A stretch of DNA of 64,000 bases from Nocardioides agariphilus. Its GTDB lineage: Bacteria; Actinomycetota; Actinomycetes; Propionibacteriales; Nocardioidaceae. Below, one piece after another: positions 25,732 through 35,005 of this stretch; within the stretch, counting starts at the first letter, position 1, and the number at the start of each line of letters is the position of its first letter. The stretch covers positions 1 to 64,000 of the forward strand of contig NZ_JADKPO010000024.1 in assembly GCF_015352445.1 (NCBI RefSeq), given 5' to 3'. The position numbers were made by a program, and so were the translations under genes. The notes beneath the pieces were generated by a model. The model had not been told where the DNA came from and made no database searches. It was given only the letters and a program-made list of their open reading frames with translations.

Positions 25732-26784
25732 TCAGCCGTTGGAAACCAGGTCCCGCACGGCCTCCTCTATCCGTGCACCGCTCGGACGGACCTGGTCGTC
25801 CAGGATCCGCGAGTACGGGATCGGCAGGTGCTCACGGGCGACCCTGCGGGGTGGCGTGCTCATAGCCACGCCCGCCTCGGTCACCTGCGCCACGATCTCC
25901 CCGCTGAGACCGGCGAAGGCGTAGTCCTCGTCGACCACCAGCAGCCGGCCGGTGCGGGCCACGGAGCTGACGACGTGGTCGATGTCGAGAGGCACGATGC
26001 TGCGCAGGTCGACCACCTCGCACGAGATGTCGAGTGCCTCCAGCCGCTGCGCCACCCGGAGGCACTCGTGCACGGTGTAGGAGCTGGAGACCACGGTGAC
26101 GTCGCGACCCTCACGGACCGTGCGCGCCTTGCCGATCTCTACCGCGTAGGCCTCCGTCGGCACGTCGAGGGCCGTCCACTCCTCGATGCCTGGACCGGCC
26201 GGGATCGCCAGCAGGCTCGAGTGGAACAGGAAGACAACCGGATCCTCGCAACGTACGGCGGCGTACAGGAGGCCCTTGGCATCGTGGCTGTTGGAGGGTG
26301 CGACGACCTTGAGGCCAGGGATGTGCGCGAACATGCCGTACAGGGTCTGTGCGTGAACGGCACCCTGACGAAGGGGGTTCCCCACCTGGGTCATGATCGT
26401 CATCGGCACGCGCCGGCGGCCGTTCGTGCAGTAGCCGATCTTCGCGATGTAGTTGTAGATCTGGTCCATCGCCACCCCGGCGAAGTCGACCCGCATCAGC
26501 TCGACCACCGGGCGCATCCCGCGTTGGGCGGCACCCGCGGCCAGGCCGAAGAAGGCGGCCTCGGAGATCGGTGTGTCGATGACCCGGTGGTCACCGTACT
26601 TGTCATGCAGACCCCGCGTCTGGCCAGCGACGCCGCCCATGCGCCCGATGTCCTCACCCATCAAGACGACCCCGTCGTCCTCGGTCATGGCGTGGTCCAG
26701 CGCCTCGACCATCGCCTCGGTGAAGGTCAGCTGGCGCCCTCGGACGCTCACCGACGTCTGCGGATCATCAGCGATGGTGCTCAT
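25732..26784 (-). CDS. E1-beta subunit, second copy
   Basis: Beta chain of a ThDP-dependent E1, 350 aa, with VVLMGEDIGRMGG, DTPISEAAFFGLAAGAA and the C-terminal transketolase domain (EALDISCEVVDLRSIVPL). ATG at 26784 overlaps the stop of the alpha chain by four bases. Counterpart of the gene at 13529, though the two differ enough to suggest an old duplication or separate acquisition. Confidence 0.9.
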   Translation of the reverse strand: MSTIADDPQTSVSVRGRQLTFTEAMVEALDHAMTEDDGVVLMGEDIGRMGGVAGQTRGLHDKYGDHRVIDTPISEAAFFGLAAGAAQRGMRPVVELMRVDFAGVAMDQIYNYIAKIGYCTNGRRRVPMTIMTQVGNPLRQGAVHAQTLYGMFAHIPGLKVVAPSNSHDAKGLLYAAVRCEDPVVFLFHSSLLAIPAGPGIEEWTALDVPTEAYAVEIGKARTVREGRDVTVVSSSYTVHECLRVAQRLEALDISCEVVDLRSIVPLDIDHVVSSVARTGRLLVVDEDYAFAGLSGEIVAQVTEAGVAMSTPPRRVAREHLPIPYSRILDDQVRPSGARIEEAVRDLVSNG

Positions 26785-27809
26785 GCGAACAGGCCCTCTC
26801 GTGCGGTCTCCGGCTCGGGGTACGGCGAGGACTCGGCGAAGTCCAGCGCTCTGGCAAAGTCCGCCTCGGCACCTGCCCGGATGTCCCGTATCCACGAGTC
26901 GTCGACGAGACCTTCCTCGACCAGCAGCCGGCCGTAGGCCGGTAGCGCGTCGGACGCCTCCTCGTCCTCGAGCTCGCCGTCCGGGCGGTACGCCTGACTG
27001 TCCCCTTCGAAGGCCCCGCGAAGCCGGTGGGTGCGGCTGACCAGGAGACTGGGTCCGTCCCCTCGCCGGGCGCGGGCCACCGCCTCGCCCGCTGTCGAGA
27101 TCAACCGATCCACCTCGCGGTCCTCGGTCGTACTCCCCGGCATGCCGTAGGGCAGCGCACGCGCACTCAGGTCCTCGACAGCGCTCGAGCTCTTCCGTCG
27201 CGTGCTGATCGCATACCCGTTGTCCTCGATGACGAAGACGACGGGAAGCTTCCACAGGGCAGCCAGGTTCATGGACTCGTGGACGACACCCTGGTTGCTG
27301 GCCCCGTCGCCGATGAAGACCGTTGCGACCCCGCCCGTGCGCTGGCGCTGGTGGGCGAACGCGTGACCGAGCGCGACCGCTGTCAGCTGGGCCATGATCG
27401 CGCTGTTCTCGAAACCGGAATCCGGGTCGTTGAGCATGAAGTCACCGCCACGGCCACCGGCCAACCCCGTGGCCCTGCCATAGATCTCGGCAAGCATCCT
27501 GTCGATGGGGACGCCCTTCGCGATGGCGAGCGCGTGCGACCGATGCGTCCCGGCCGCATAGTCGTCCGGCGTCAGCCAGGCGCACATGGCGGCCGGCGTC
27601 GCCTCCTGACCGATGGCGAGCTCGATATTTCCCTGGATGGGGATGTGGAACTCAGCGTTGTAGTCCTCGAACGCACTGTTCCTGCCGCCGAAGGCAGCCT
27701 TGGCGTGCTCGCGCTGCTTGGCGAACTCCTCGCCCAACCCCTCCTCGAAGGCGCGGGCGCGCACCATGGTGCGAAGGACGCCGATCCGACGCTCTGCTGT
27801 GGTGGTCAC
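26781..27809 (-). CDS. E1-alpha subunit, second copy
   Basis: Alpha chain of a ThDP-dependent E1, 342 aa, with THRSHALAIAKG, the ThDP motif from FIGDGA to the EDN, and GYAIST. GTG at 27809 is preceded by AGGAAGG. An N-terminal segment rich in Glu/Lys (EEFAKQREHAKAAFGG) is longer than in the first copy. Seven bases separate it from the cupin gene upstream. As with the first pair, no E2 or E3 gene is nearby. Confidence 0.9.
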   Translation of the reverse strand: MTTTAERRIGVLRTMVRARAFEEGLGEEFAKQREHAKAAFGGRNSAFEDYNAEFHIPIQGNIELAIGQEATPAAMCAWLTPDDYAAGTHRSHALAIAKGVPIDRMLAEIYGRATGLAGGRGGDFMLNDPDSGFENSAIMAQLTAVALGHAFAHQRQRTGGVATVFIGDGASNQGVVHESMNLAALWKLPVVFVIEDNGYAISTRRKSSSAVEDLSARALPYGMPGSTTEDREVDRLISTAGEAVARARRGDGPSLLVSRTHRLRGAFEGDSQAYRPDGELEDEEASDALPAYGRLLVEEGLVDDSWIRDIRAGAEADFARALDFAESSPYPEPETAREGLFA

Positions 27810-27816
27810 GGTGATG

Positions 27817-28188
27817 TCACCTTCCTGTCTCGACGACGCGGCGCCGTGTGACGGGCGTGGGATCCCCGCCGAAGGCGAAGAGCATGGAGGCATCGCGGTC
27901 CGTCACGTTGGAGAACGCGTGCCAGGCGCTCGCGGTGATCACGAACGTGTCGCCGGCGCGGATCGTCGTCCAGTCGCCGTCCATGCAGACCTCGAGCGAG
28001 CCGCTGAGCATCGTGACCACCTCTGGTACGTCGTGCTGGAGCACGTCCGTGCACCCTCCAGGGCGCAAGGAGGTGAGTCCGACGTGCACTGAGTAGTCAC
28101 CGTGTGGAGTCGGTGGCCAGTCGATCGACGCGAGAACGCGCTGCTCCACCAGCACGTGGTCCCCTGCGGGCCTCTGGCGCTCGCTCAT
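27817..28188 (-). CDS. Small cupin protein
   Basis: Single-domain cupin of 123 aa (motifs PGGCTDVLQHDVPEVVTMLSG and AGDTFVITASAWHAF). The first metal motif is partly degenerate (H but no HxH), so it may be a sugar- or acid-binding cupin rather than a metal dioxygenase. ATG at 28188 overlaps the deacetylase stop. It may act as an isomerase or lactonase-type helper in the ring-opening pathway. Role not established. Confidence 0.75.
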   Translation of the reverse strand: MSERQRPAGDHVLVEQRVLASIDWPPTPHGDYSVHVGLTSLRPGGCTDVLQHDVPEVVTMLSGSLEVCMDGDWTTIRAGDTFVITASAWHAFSNVTDRDASMLFAFGGDPTPVTRRRVVETGR

Positions 28189-29108
28189 CGCGACCCCGCG
28201 GGAGTCGAGGCCGGATCGGCGATCTCCAGCCACGCGCGGGCGATCTGCTCGCGGGTGGCGAACCAGACGCCGTCATGTGAGCGGGCGTAGGCGATGAAGT
28301 CCCGCAGCGCCTTGATCCGACCGGGGCGGCCGATGATGCGGGGATGAAGACCCACCGACAGCATGCGTGGGTGATGCTCGGACTCCTGGTAGAGCTCGTC
28401 GAAGCTGTCTTGCAGATACTCCCCCATCGCCCTTGCGGTGACCGGGCCGTTGGCCTGCCAGAACCGGAAGTCGTTGGCATCCGGTGTGTAGGGGACGACC
28501 AGCCGGGTCTCGCCTTCACACTCCACGAAGTAGGGAGTGTCGTCAGCGTAGGAGTCGCAGTCGTAGAGGAAGCCACCATGGCGGACGAGCAACTCCCTGG
28601 TGTGTTCGCTCGGTCCGTAGCGGCAGTACCATCCGACCGGTCGTCGGCCGACGGTCTGCTCGAAGCTCTCCACGGCGAGCTTGATGTGCTCGGCCTCCTC
28701 CTGGCGCGACAGCCTGAAGACCTCTTCCCACCGGTATCCGTGACTGCACACCTCGTGCCGGTCAACCTCCCGCACATAGTCGGCGACATCAGGGTTCAGC
28801 TCCAAGGCCAGTGCGCAGGCGAAGATCGTCAACGGGATCTCCGCAGCGTCTGCGGTCTCGAAGATCCGCCAGACGCCCACCCGGGCGCCGTACTCGTAGA
28901 TCGACTCCATGGCCAGGTTCGCGACGTCGGAAGGGTAGGGATACTGTCCCCACTCGGTCCCGGTCTCCTGGTCGGCGTCGCCGAGGGCGAAGTTCCGCTC
29001 TGAGCCCTCCTCGTAGTTGAGCACGACGGAGACCGCCAACCGGGCGCCGTTGGGCCAGCGTCCGCGGGGCACGCTCCTGCCGTACCCCACCAGGTCACGG
29101 TCCCTCAC
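28185..29108 (-). CDS. PuuE-like allantoinase / polysaccharide deacetylase-family hydrolase
   Basis: Metal-dependent amidohydrolase of the NodB fold. The pattern DLVGYG...RWPNGARLAVSVVLNYEEG, the SHG motif (CSHGYRW) and YDCDSYADD...VPYTPDANDFRF closely follow the cofactor-independent allantoinases (PuuE), which open a hydantoin-like ring. GTG at 29108 follows AAGGGAG by six bases; GTG at 29141 is further upstream. It heads the second E1-SDR module, as the hydantoinase closes the first, so both modules contain a ring-opening cyclic amide hydrolase. The exact substrate need not be allantoin. Confidence 0.85.
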   Translation of the reverse strand: MRDRDLVGYGRSVPRGRWPNGARLAVSVVLNYEEGSERNFALGDADQETGTEWGQYPYPSDVANLAMESIYEYGARVGVWRIFETADAAEIPLTIFACALALELNPDVADYVREVDRHEVCSHGYRWEEVFRLSRQEEAEHIKLAVESFEQTVGRRPVGWYCRYGPSEHTRELLVRHGGFLYDCDSYADDTPYFVECEGETRLVVPYTPDANDFRFWQANGPVTARAMGEYLQDSFDELYQESEHHPRMLSVGLHPRIIGRPGRIKALRDFIAYARSHDGVWFATREQIARAWLEIADPASTPAGSR

Positions 29109-29646
29109 CCTCGACTCCCTTCGCCTGAACGTCCTGGTCACGGGCCGGGCCTCGCGAGCACCTGCTGCCGTGGTGGCTCGATGACGGCCTGGCCATCAGC
29201 GGGCGTCCGCCTCGTCCCGGGTTTGCAGCCCCCAGCGGCCGCGGCCACCCGTGGGTAGCGGTTGCCGCATATCCAACGGACACCTGACCAGCGATTCTAG
29301 TCGCTTACAGGATAACTGTAACCCCGGTCAGACCCACGTGTACACGACGTCTCCCTCGGCTTGCAACGTTCTTGCAGTCCCCCTCCGGCCTGTGGCTCCC
29401 TCCTTGTCGATCGATGCTGCCCGGTCCCGACGGTTGCTCGGGTGGCGAGGAAGGTACACGCCTACCAATCCGCTGTCTACAGAAAGCGGGCCGCGCAGGC
29501 GGCCAATTGTTCATGCAGGCGCCATTCTGAGCGAGTTATTTCCACTACAGCCCTGTTCGCGGCGCGTTGTGCGTCCTATGCTGCGGAGGCCCACTGGCCG
29601 GCGTCGGTGGGCGAGCGCCTGTCAACCACATCCCGAGAGGACTGCG
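29109..29646. promoter_or_regulatory. Divergent intergenic region
   Basis: Lies between the divergent PuuE-like gene and the M20D amidohydrolase. It holds a palindrome at 29305-29321 and a TATGCT hexamer (29577-29582) that could be the -10 for the rightward gene, though no good -35 is visible. An open frame running through most of it has no recognisable protein features, and the ribosome site favours the start at 29647. Confidence 0.45.
29305..29321. promoter_or_regulatory. Palindrome TTACAG-N5-CTGTAA
   Basis: Perfect six-base inverted repeat with a five-base centre, midway between divergent operons. The half-site resembles the TTACTG/CAGTAA repeat upstream of 2076. Likely a regulator binding site. 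Confidence 0.45.
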
Positions 29647-31227
29647 ATGAGCCTGAGCGACACCCAGAAGATGGCGATGCGGGAGATCGAGGACCTGACC
29701 CCGTCCTTGTCCGACTTCCACATGGACATCTGGAGGTTCTCAGAGCCCGCCTGGCGCGAGTACAAGTCCTCCCAGCACTACGTGGAGCTGCTGCGGCAGG
29801 AGGGCTTCGAGGTGGAAGCAGGGTCGGGCGGCATGCCGACCGCCTTCCATGCCACCTGGGGTGACGGCGGACCGGAGATCGGCTTGTACGCCGAGTACGA
29901 CGCGTCGCCCGGCAGCTCACAGGATGCGACCACGTTCAGGAAGCCGCGAGAAGGTGCTCATACGTGGGCCCCCGGGTTCACCGACGCGCACTGCGCCCTG
30001 GGTGTGGGTGCCCTCGCCGGTGCGCTGGCCCTCAAGCGGACACTCGAGAAGACGAAGCAGCCCGGCCGCATCCATCTGTTCGGCGAGTGCGCGGAGAAGG
30101 TGTGCGGCTCCAAGGCCGTGCACGCAGCGAAGGGCTACTACGACACTCTGGACGCCTCGATCAGCTACCACCCGCTGTCGTTCACCACGGCGCTGTGGGA
30201 CATCAGCAACTGCATGAACTGGGGCGTCGTCTTCACCTTCGAGTGCCCCGAGGACGAGCCCTGGGTGGACAACTCGGCGACCAAGGCACTGCCCTGGGGG
30301 CCGCATGCAGAGGTGCGTTCGCCGGGAACGCTGGACGCGCTCGCGCTGATGATCACCACGACCCGGTTCACCAAGGAGAACATGTTTCCTCCTACCGGTT
30401 TCTGGACCGTCAACGAAGCCGTGCTGAACGGCAGCAACGCGACGGCCGACAACCAGGCGCAGCGCATCGCCCAGATCCACTACGCCGTGAGGTCGCCGCT
30501 CATCGAGGTCCAAGAGCAGATCATCGAGATCCTCCGGCGCAACGCCAAGCATGTCGCGGCGATCACGAACTGCCGCGTGTCGATGCGCTGGGTGACCCGC
30601 ACTCGTCCTGGCTTGCCCAACCACGCCCTGGCCGACGCGGTGTTCCGCAATCTCGAGTCCATCGGACCCGCCAAGTTCGGGCCCGAGGCCTACACGCACG
30701 GCCGGGCCCTGGAGAAGGAGCTCGGACTCGAGGTGAGCGACGATCCGTTCGACGACCTCTGCCACGTGGTGACACCACCCACTGTCTGGGACGACCTGCA
30801 GAAGCAGGCGCTGCCGCCCTGGCAGGAGTGCGTGGGCGCCGATGACTACACGGAGTACTCCTGGCACTGCCCGACGGTCCGCTTCCACACGGCGAAGCCG
30901 ATCCTGCGGCAGAACACCACCCTGACCCACTGGGCGAACAACTCGATGAACGGCATCCGAGCGGCCATCGACCCGACCTGGATCTACGGCGGACAGACGA
31001 TTGCGGCGACCGCGCTCGACCTCATCGAGCACGACGCGCTGCTGGGCACTGCGACCGACGAGTACAACCGCCGTCGCGAGACCGCCGACGCGCGCTGCCT
31101 GACTCCCCTGCTGCCTGCTGACTTCGACCCTCCGACCGACCTCCCCTGGCCGGAGTACGTGACCACCGAGCGAGGCTATGAGTACCAGCTCGGCTCACCA
31201 CGCAGCTTCGGTGAGCGCCTGGAGTGA
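29647..31227 (+). CDS. M20D-family amidohydrolase (AbgB/p-aminobenzoyl-glutamate hydrolase-like)
   Basis: 526-aa zinc amidohydrolase related to AbgB and indole-acetyl-amino-acid hydrolases. GLYAEYDASPG holds the first metal ligands, FTDAHCALGVGALAGALA the 'C-H' motif, and GECAEKVCGSK the glutamate pair region; a dimerisation domain follows (about 210-360). GAGAGG six bases before the ATG fixes the start. It probably splits an amide, perhaps taken up or exported by the neighbouring MFS proteins. Unlike the M20 proteins at 2076 and 6430 it keeps recognisable metal ligands. Confidence 0.85.
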   Translation: MSLSDTQKMAMREIEDLTPSLSDFHMDIWRFSEPAWREYKSSQHYVELLRQEGFEVEAGSGGMPTAFHATWGDGGPEIGLYAEYDASPGSSQDATTFRKPREGAHTWAPGFTDAHCALGVGALAGALALKRTLEKTKQPGRIHLFGECAEKVCGSKAVHAAKGYYDTLDASISYHPLSFTTALWDISNCMNWGVVFTFECPEDEPWVDNSATKALPWGPHAEVRSPGTLDALALMITTTRFTKENMFPPTGFWTVNEAVLNGSNATADNQAQRIAQIHYAVRSPLIEVQEQIIEILRRNAKHVAAITNCRVSMRWVTRTRPGLPNHALADAVFRNLESIGPAKFGPEAYTHGRALEKELGLEVSDDPFDDLCHVVTPPTVWDDLQKQALPPWQECVGADDYTEYSWHCPTVRFHTAKPILRQNTTLTHWANNSMNGIRAAIDPTWIYGGQTIAATALDLIEHDALLGTATDEYNRRRETADARCLTPLLPADFDPPTDLPWPEYVTTERGYEYQLGSPRSFGERLE

Positions 31228-31288
31228 CGCGAAGGTCAGGTTGTGGTGCTTCCCACCTGACCGGCTCGGCATCCGGCAGCGTCCCCAG

Positions 31289-32632
31289 ATGAGGACGCGT
31301 CTGGCGGCGCTGGGGATCTTGACGGCCTACGCCACGCTCTCCCTCCAGAACGTCGGGATCACCATCGCGATCCCGCTGGGGATCCGGGAGCTGGGGACGG
31401 CCGTCGATCTGGGGCCTACCTACGCCGTCTTCCTGGCCGGCAACATCCTGGGCATGGTGGCCGGCGGCGCACTCTCACGCCGCTGGGACATCAGTCGGAC
31501 GGTGTTGGTGGCCACGGTCATCAGTACGTGCGGCTTGGTCGTCGCGGCGTGGGCGCCGGTCCTGTTAGTTCTCGTCGGGTTCCGCGGGGTCCAGGGGGTG
31601 GGAGCGGGGCTGTCGCTGGTTGCTGTCTACATCGTCGCGGTGCGCCTGTTTCACGGCGCCGCCCGGGCGCGCATGCTCGGCGTGCTGTCCACTGCTTGGA
31701 TCCTTCCGGGCATCCTTGGTCCGTCATTGGTGGGTGCCATCGCCGACGAGGTCGGCTGGCGGTGGACGTTCGTCATTGCGGCGCTGGCTCACGTGCCGGG
31801 CGGCGTGGCCGTGTGGCTCAGCGCCAGGCAGCTCTCGAGCGAACCCGCTGCGGTGCCAGCCAGGTCACCTCTGCTGCCGGCTTCGGCCGTCGCCGCGGGG
31901 ATCGTCGGTCTCGCGCTCGGTGAGACGGGACCGGGGCCGCAGCTCGGGCTGGTGGCGGTCTCAGTCCTGCTGATCGTCGTCGCCACGCCCGCGATGTTGC
32001 CTCCGGGGACCTTGACCGGACGCCGAGGGGTGCCCGCCGCGATCGCCATGCGGGGGCTGCTCGCGGGTGCGTTCTTCGGCGTGGAGGCCTGGCTCCCCCT
32101 CATGTTGATCGATCGCTACGGCTTGTCCGTGCGCGATGCGGGGCTGATCGTCGGCACGGGCGGGGTGGCGTGGCTGTGTGGAGTTGCCATTCAGGCAAGG
32201 TCCGTGGCGGGCACAGCGCAGCGCCGCGTCGAGGTCGTGGGCCTGGGCGCGAGCCTGATCACGCTGGGGATGGCGGGAATGGTGGCGGCGATCTTGCTCT
32301 CGGGGTGGTGGTGGCCCGTCGGCCTGTTCTGGTCCGTCGCCTGCATGGGGATGGGGAGCGCGATCCCCACCGTGTCCGCACTGGTCTACGACTTCTCCGC
32401 TCCGTCCAGCCACGCGAGCAACACCGCCGCCCTGCAGTCCTCGGACGCCTTGGGCTGCGCACTGGTCGCCAGCGTCTGCGGGTGGGCCTTCGCCCGCGCG
32501 AGCGCGGGGGGAGCTGAGCACTCGTACTCCGTGGTCTTCGTCGTGGCGGGCCTGGTCGGGTTGGCCGCACTCTGCGTGGTCGGCCGGTTGCCCCGGTCTG
32601 TGTCGTCCGACGAGCAGAGTGCCAGCCGGTGA
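31289..32632 (+). CDS. MFS transporter
   Basis: Major facilitator of 447 aa with about fourteen hydrophobic segments, drug-exporter (DHA) style, including the loop segment FRGVQGVGAGLSLVAVYI. The start is uncertain: ATG at 31289 begins right before the first helix; a longer frame reaches back into the M20D gene end. Its stop overlaps the start of the truncated transporter at 32629. Confidence 0.8.
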   Translation: MRTRLAALGILTAYATLSLQNVGITIAIPLGIRELGTAVDLGPTYAVFLAGNILGMVAGGALSRRWDISRTVLVATVISTCGLVVAAWAPVLLVLVGFRGVQGVGAGLSLVAVYIVAVRLFHGAARARMLGVLSTAWILPGILGPSLVGAIADEVGWRWTFVIAALAHVPGGVAVWLSARQLSSEPAAVPARSPLLPASAVAAGIVGLALGETGPGPQLGLVAVSVLLIVVATPAMLPPGTLTGRRGVPAAIAMRGLLAGAFFGVEAWLPLMLIDRYGLSVRDAGLIVGTGGVAWLCGVAIQARSVAGTAQRRVEVVGLGASLITLGMAGMVAAILLSGWWWPVGLFWSVACMGMGSAIPTVSALVYDFSAPSSHASNTAALQSSDALGCALVASVCGWAFARASAGGAEHSYSVVFVVAGLVGLAALCVVGRLPRSVSSDEQSASR

Positions 32633-33420
32633 CTCTCCGGCCGATCACGGCTCGCGGCGACCGCTCCGGCTCGGTGGGGGTCGCCATCCTGGCGCTGGCG
32701 ATCGGCGGCTTCTCGATCGGGACGACGGAGTTCGCGACGATGGGCCTGTTGCCCGACATCGCCGCATCGATCCATCGTTCGATCGCCCAGACCGGGGACA
32801 TCGTCAGCGCGTATGCCTTCGGCGTCGTGATCGGGACACCCCTGCTTGCTGGTCTCCTCGCCCACCTCCCCAGGAAGGGCGTGGCCGTCGTGCTCGCCAT
32901 CTCGTTGGCACTCGGCAACGGGCTCAGTGCTGTCGCGACGACCTACCCCACGATGTTGGTTGCGCGGTTCGTTGCCGGGGTTCCCCACGGCGCGTACTTC
33001 GGAGTGGCCTCTCTGGTGGCCGTCTCCCTCGTCCCTCAGGGCAGACGGGGCCGTGCCGTCAGCGCGGTCATGATCGGCCCGGCGGTCGCCATGATCCTCG
33101 GGGTCCCCGCGGCGACGTACCTCGGGCAGGCCTTCGGCTGGCGGGCGACCTATTGGCTGGTCGTCGCGATCGCTGGTGCCGGTGCCTTGTCGATCCTGGC
33201 TTGCGTCCCACCGACCCCCGGTGACAGCTCTGCCAGCCCGCGCAGGGATCTGCGCGTCCTGTTGCATCCACAGGTCGTCGTCGTCGTGGCTTCGGGAGTC
33301 GTGGGATTCGGCGGGATCTTCGCCATGTACTCCTTCATCGCCCCCCTCGTCACCGATGTCGCCCAACCGGAGGCCTTCATCCAGACGCCGCGGCCGTCAG
33401 GATCACGCACGGACGCGTGA
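32629..33420 (+). pseudogene. MFS transporter, 3'-truncated at a recombination junction
   Basis: N-terminal part of an AraJ/Bcr-type MFS exporter: about seven hydrophobic segments (FSIGTTEFATMGLLPDIA, VAGVPHGAYFGVAS). Family members are about 400 aa. Homology stops near residue 245 (about 33,365); the last 17 residues are read from unrelated DNA, namely the opposite strand of a class II aldolase gene. Five membrane spans are missing, so transport is unlikely. Confidence 0.75.
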
Positions 33421-33500
33421 CCCCAGACCATGTCGCCGAGGCCAGCCCGGGCAAGAGCGCGCGAGGCGTCCACGACGGCGGCGATGCTGACGTCGCTCAC
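33366..33500 (-). pseudogene. Class II aldolase/adducin-family gene, 5' fragment
   Basis: GTG start overlapping the EutA-like stop. The first 45 codons read as the start of a class II aldolase family protein, with the motif GHASVRDPDGRGVWMKASG. Then the sequence turns into the antisense of the truncated MFS gene. The gene therefore was third in the operon cupin, EutA-like, aldolase, before the recombination removed the rest. Confidence 0.7.
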
Positions 33501-35005
33501 CGGAACACCAAGGACTTCACGACGACTGGCATAGCCCTCGACGCGTCATTGGGCGCACCCACGTCGACGTACTCGAAGTCGGTCAGATGCAGCCCGTCCA
33601 GTACCAGCAGGGGCGAGGCCACCCCGAGCTCCTCGACAAGGATCCGGCCGAGGGTCATCGCCACATCCGCGTCGACGATGAGGATCGTGGGTGCGGCAGC
33701 CTGGATGCGCGCGGCAATCCCGTCGCGGATGCCCTCGGCGAGCGCGCGTAGCCGCGCATACTCCGATCGCCCCGACCATGCCAGTGCCACCGCGAGGGTC
33801 TCCCCTGGAGCCACGGCGTCCAGCTTGGCGAGGCGTCGCTCGATCGCGGCCGACACAGCCTGGCCGTCGTCACAGGACCCCGCGTCGTAGGCCGGCCGGA
33901 CGACCGGGACGTTGCGGCGTGGCAGCGTGAAGGTGGGCGAGGCGTAGGTCGTCAGGCCGCTGAGCTGCACGGTGTAGCCAGCAGCACCGAGCACGGTCGC
34001 ACGAATGCGTTCGTCGGCGGGCCACGTCGGCACCGCGAAGCCGGGAGCTGCGGTTCGCTCGCGCAGAGACGTCCCGATCGAGCCTCCGAGGTCGCCGAAG
34101 TCAGGCGACCCACGGCCCTCGACGTACTCCCCCACACCACCGGAGAAGACCAGCGCGTCGAACGTCGGCGAGTCCGCGATCGGCTCGGTCAGCCACCAGC
34201 GACCACCGCCGCCGGAGATCGCGTCGAGGACCAGGTCTGCCAGCACGCCTCCCGCCTTGTCGAGGACCTCGGCGTCGATCGGTGCACCCATCTCGAACCA
34301 GCCCAGGCCCCCGGCACCCAGCGGCCCGTCCACGTCGAGGCCGACCACCAGTCCGTCGGCGACCACGACGTGCCGCGATCCGACGTGGAGCGCAGCCGTC
34401 TGCTCGACGACGCCATCGCGCACGACCGAGAACTTGGCGGTGCCGCCCCCGATGTCGATGTTGAGCAGGGTTGCCTTCCGCTCGGCCGACAGTCGGACCG
34501 CTCCAGATCCGTGCGCCGCAAGCTCGGCCTCCATGTGGTGGCCGGCAGCCGCGACGACGAAGTCGCCCGCGTGACGCGAGACGATCTCGGAGACACGCTC
34601 GGCGTTGACCCGCTTGAGCGCGTCGCCGGTGATCAGCACCGCGCCCGTGTCGACCTGTGCGGGGTCGACGCCGGCGGTGCGATAGGCAGCGTCGAGGATC
34701 GCCCCCAGTGCGGCCCCGTCGATGGCACGGTCCTCGTCGTACGGCGTGAAGCTCACCGCCGACTCGAAGAGCATCTCTCGGTCCACGACCACGAAGCCGG
34801 TGTCGAGGCCCGTCGAGACGCGTTGCAGGTGCAGCTTGGTGAAGGCGACCTGCGTGGTCGCCGTACCGATGTCGATGCCGACGCTGAGCAGGACGACGTT
34901 GTCCTGTCGCCACAGTGGGTACTCGGGCCCGACCTCGTCCGTGTGGAGCTCGCGCGGGTCGCCAGGGGCGAGCGGCGGCTCGTCGGGGTCGAGGAATGCG
35001 CTCAA
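33497..35005 (-). CDS. EutA-like reactivating factor (ASKHA ATPase fold)
   Basis: Homologue of EutA, the ATP-dependent factor that reactivates B12-dependent ethanolamine ammonia-lyase. It opens with the ASKHA phosphate-1 motif VGIDIGTATTQ, has the phosphate-2 segment LNIDIGGGTAKFSV and the adenosine motif region VFSGGVGEYV. TTG at 35005 overlaps the stop of the cupin gene (TTGA), so translation is coupled; the protein is about 502 aa. No ethanolamine ammonia-lyase (EutB/C) or other B12 enzyme is in the window. Its coupled partner is instead a gentisate-dioxygenase-like cupin and, originally, a class II aldolase. Its client is therefore unclear. Confidence 0.85.
   Translation of the reverse strand: MSAFLDPDEPPLAPGDPRELHTDEVGPEYPLWRQDNVVLLSVGIDIGTATTQVAFTKLHLQRVSTGLDTGFVVVDREMLFESAVSFTPYDEDRAIDGAALGAILDAAYRTAGVDPAQVDTGAVLITGDALKRVNAERVSEIVSRHAGDFVVAAAGHHMEAELAAHGSGAVRLSAERKATLLNIDIGGGTAKFSVVRDGVVEQTAALHVGSRHVVVADGLVVGLDVDGPLGAGGLGWFEMGAPIDAEVLDKAGGVLADLVLDAISGGGGRWWLTEPIADSPTFDALVFSGGVGEYVEGRGSPDFGDLGGSIGTSLRERTAAPGFAVPTWPADERIRATVLGAAGYTVQLSGLTTYASPTFTLPRRNVPVVRPAYDAGSCDDGQAVSAAIERRLAKLDAVAPGETLAVALAWSGRSEYARLRALAEGIRDGIAARIQAAAPTILIVDADVAMTLGRILVEELGVASPLLVLDGLHLTDFEYVDVGAPNDASRAMPVVVKSLVFR

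Noticed and set aside
29251-29646. N-terminal extension of the M20D amidohydrolase by about 130 residues
   Set aside because: The extension has no family similarity and contains promoter-like sequences; the ribosome site at 29635-29640 supports the later ATG.
33497-35005. Ethanolamine utilisation cluster
   Set aside because: Only the EutA-like gene is present; no EutB, EutC, shell or aldehyde dehydrogenase genes.
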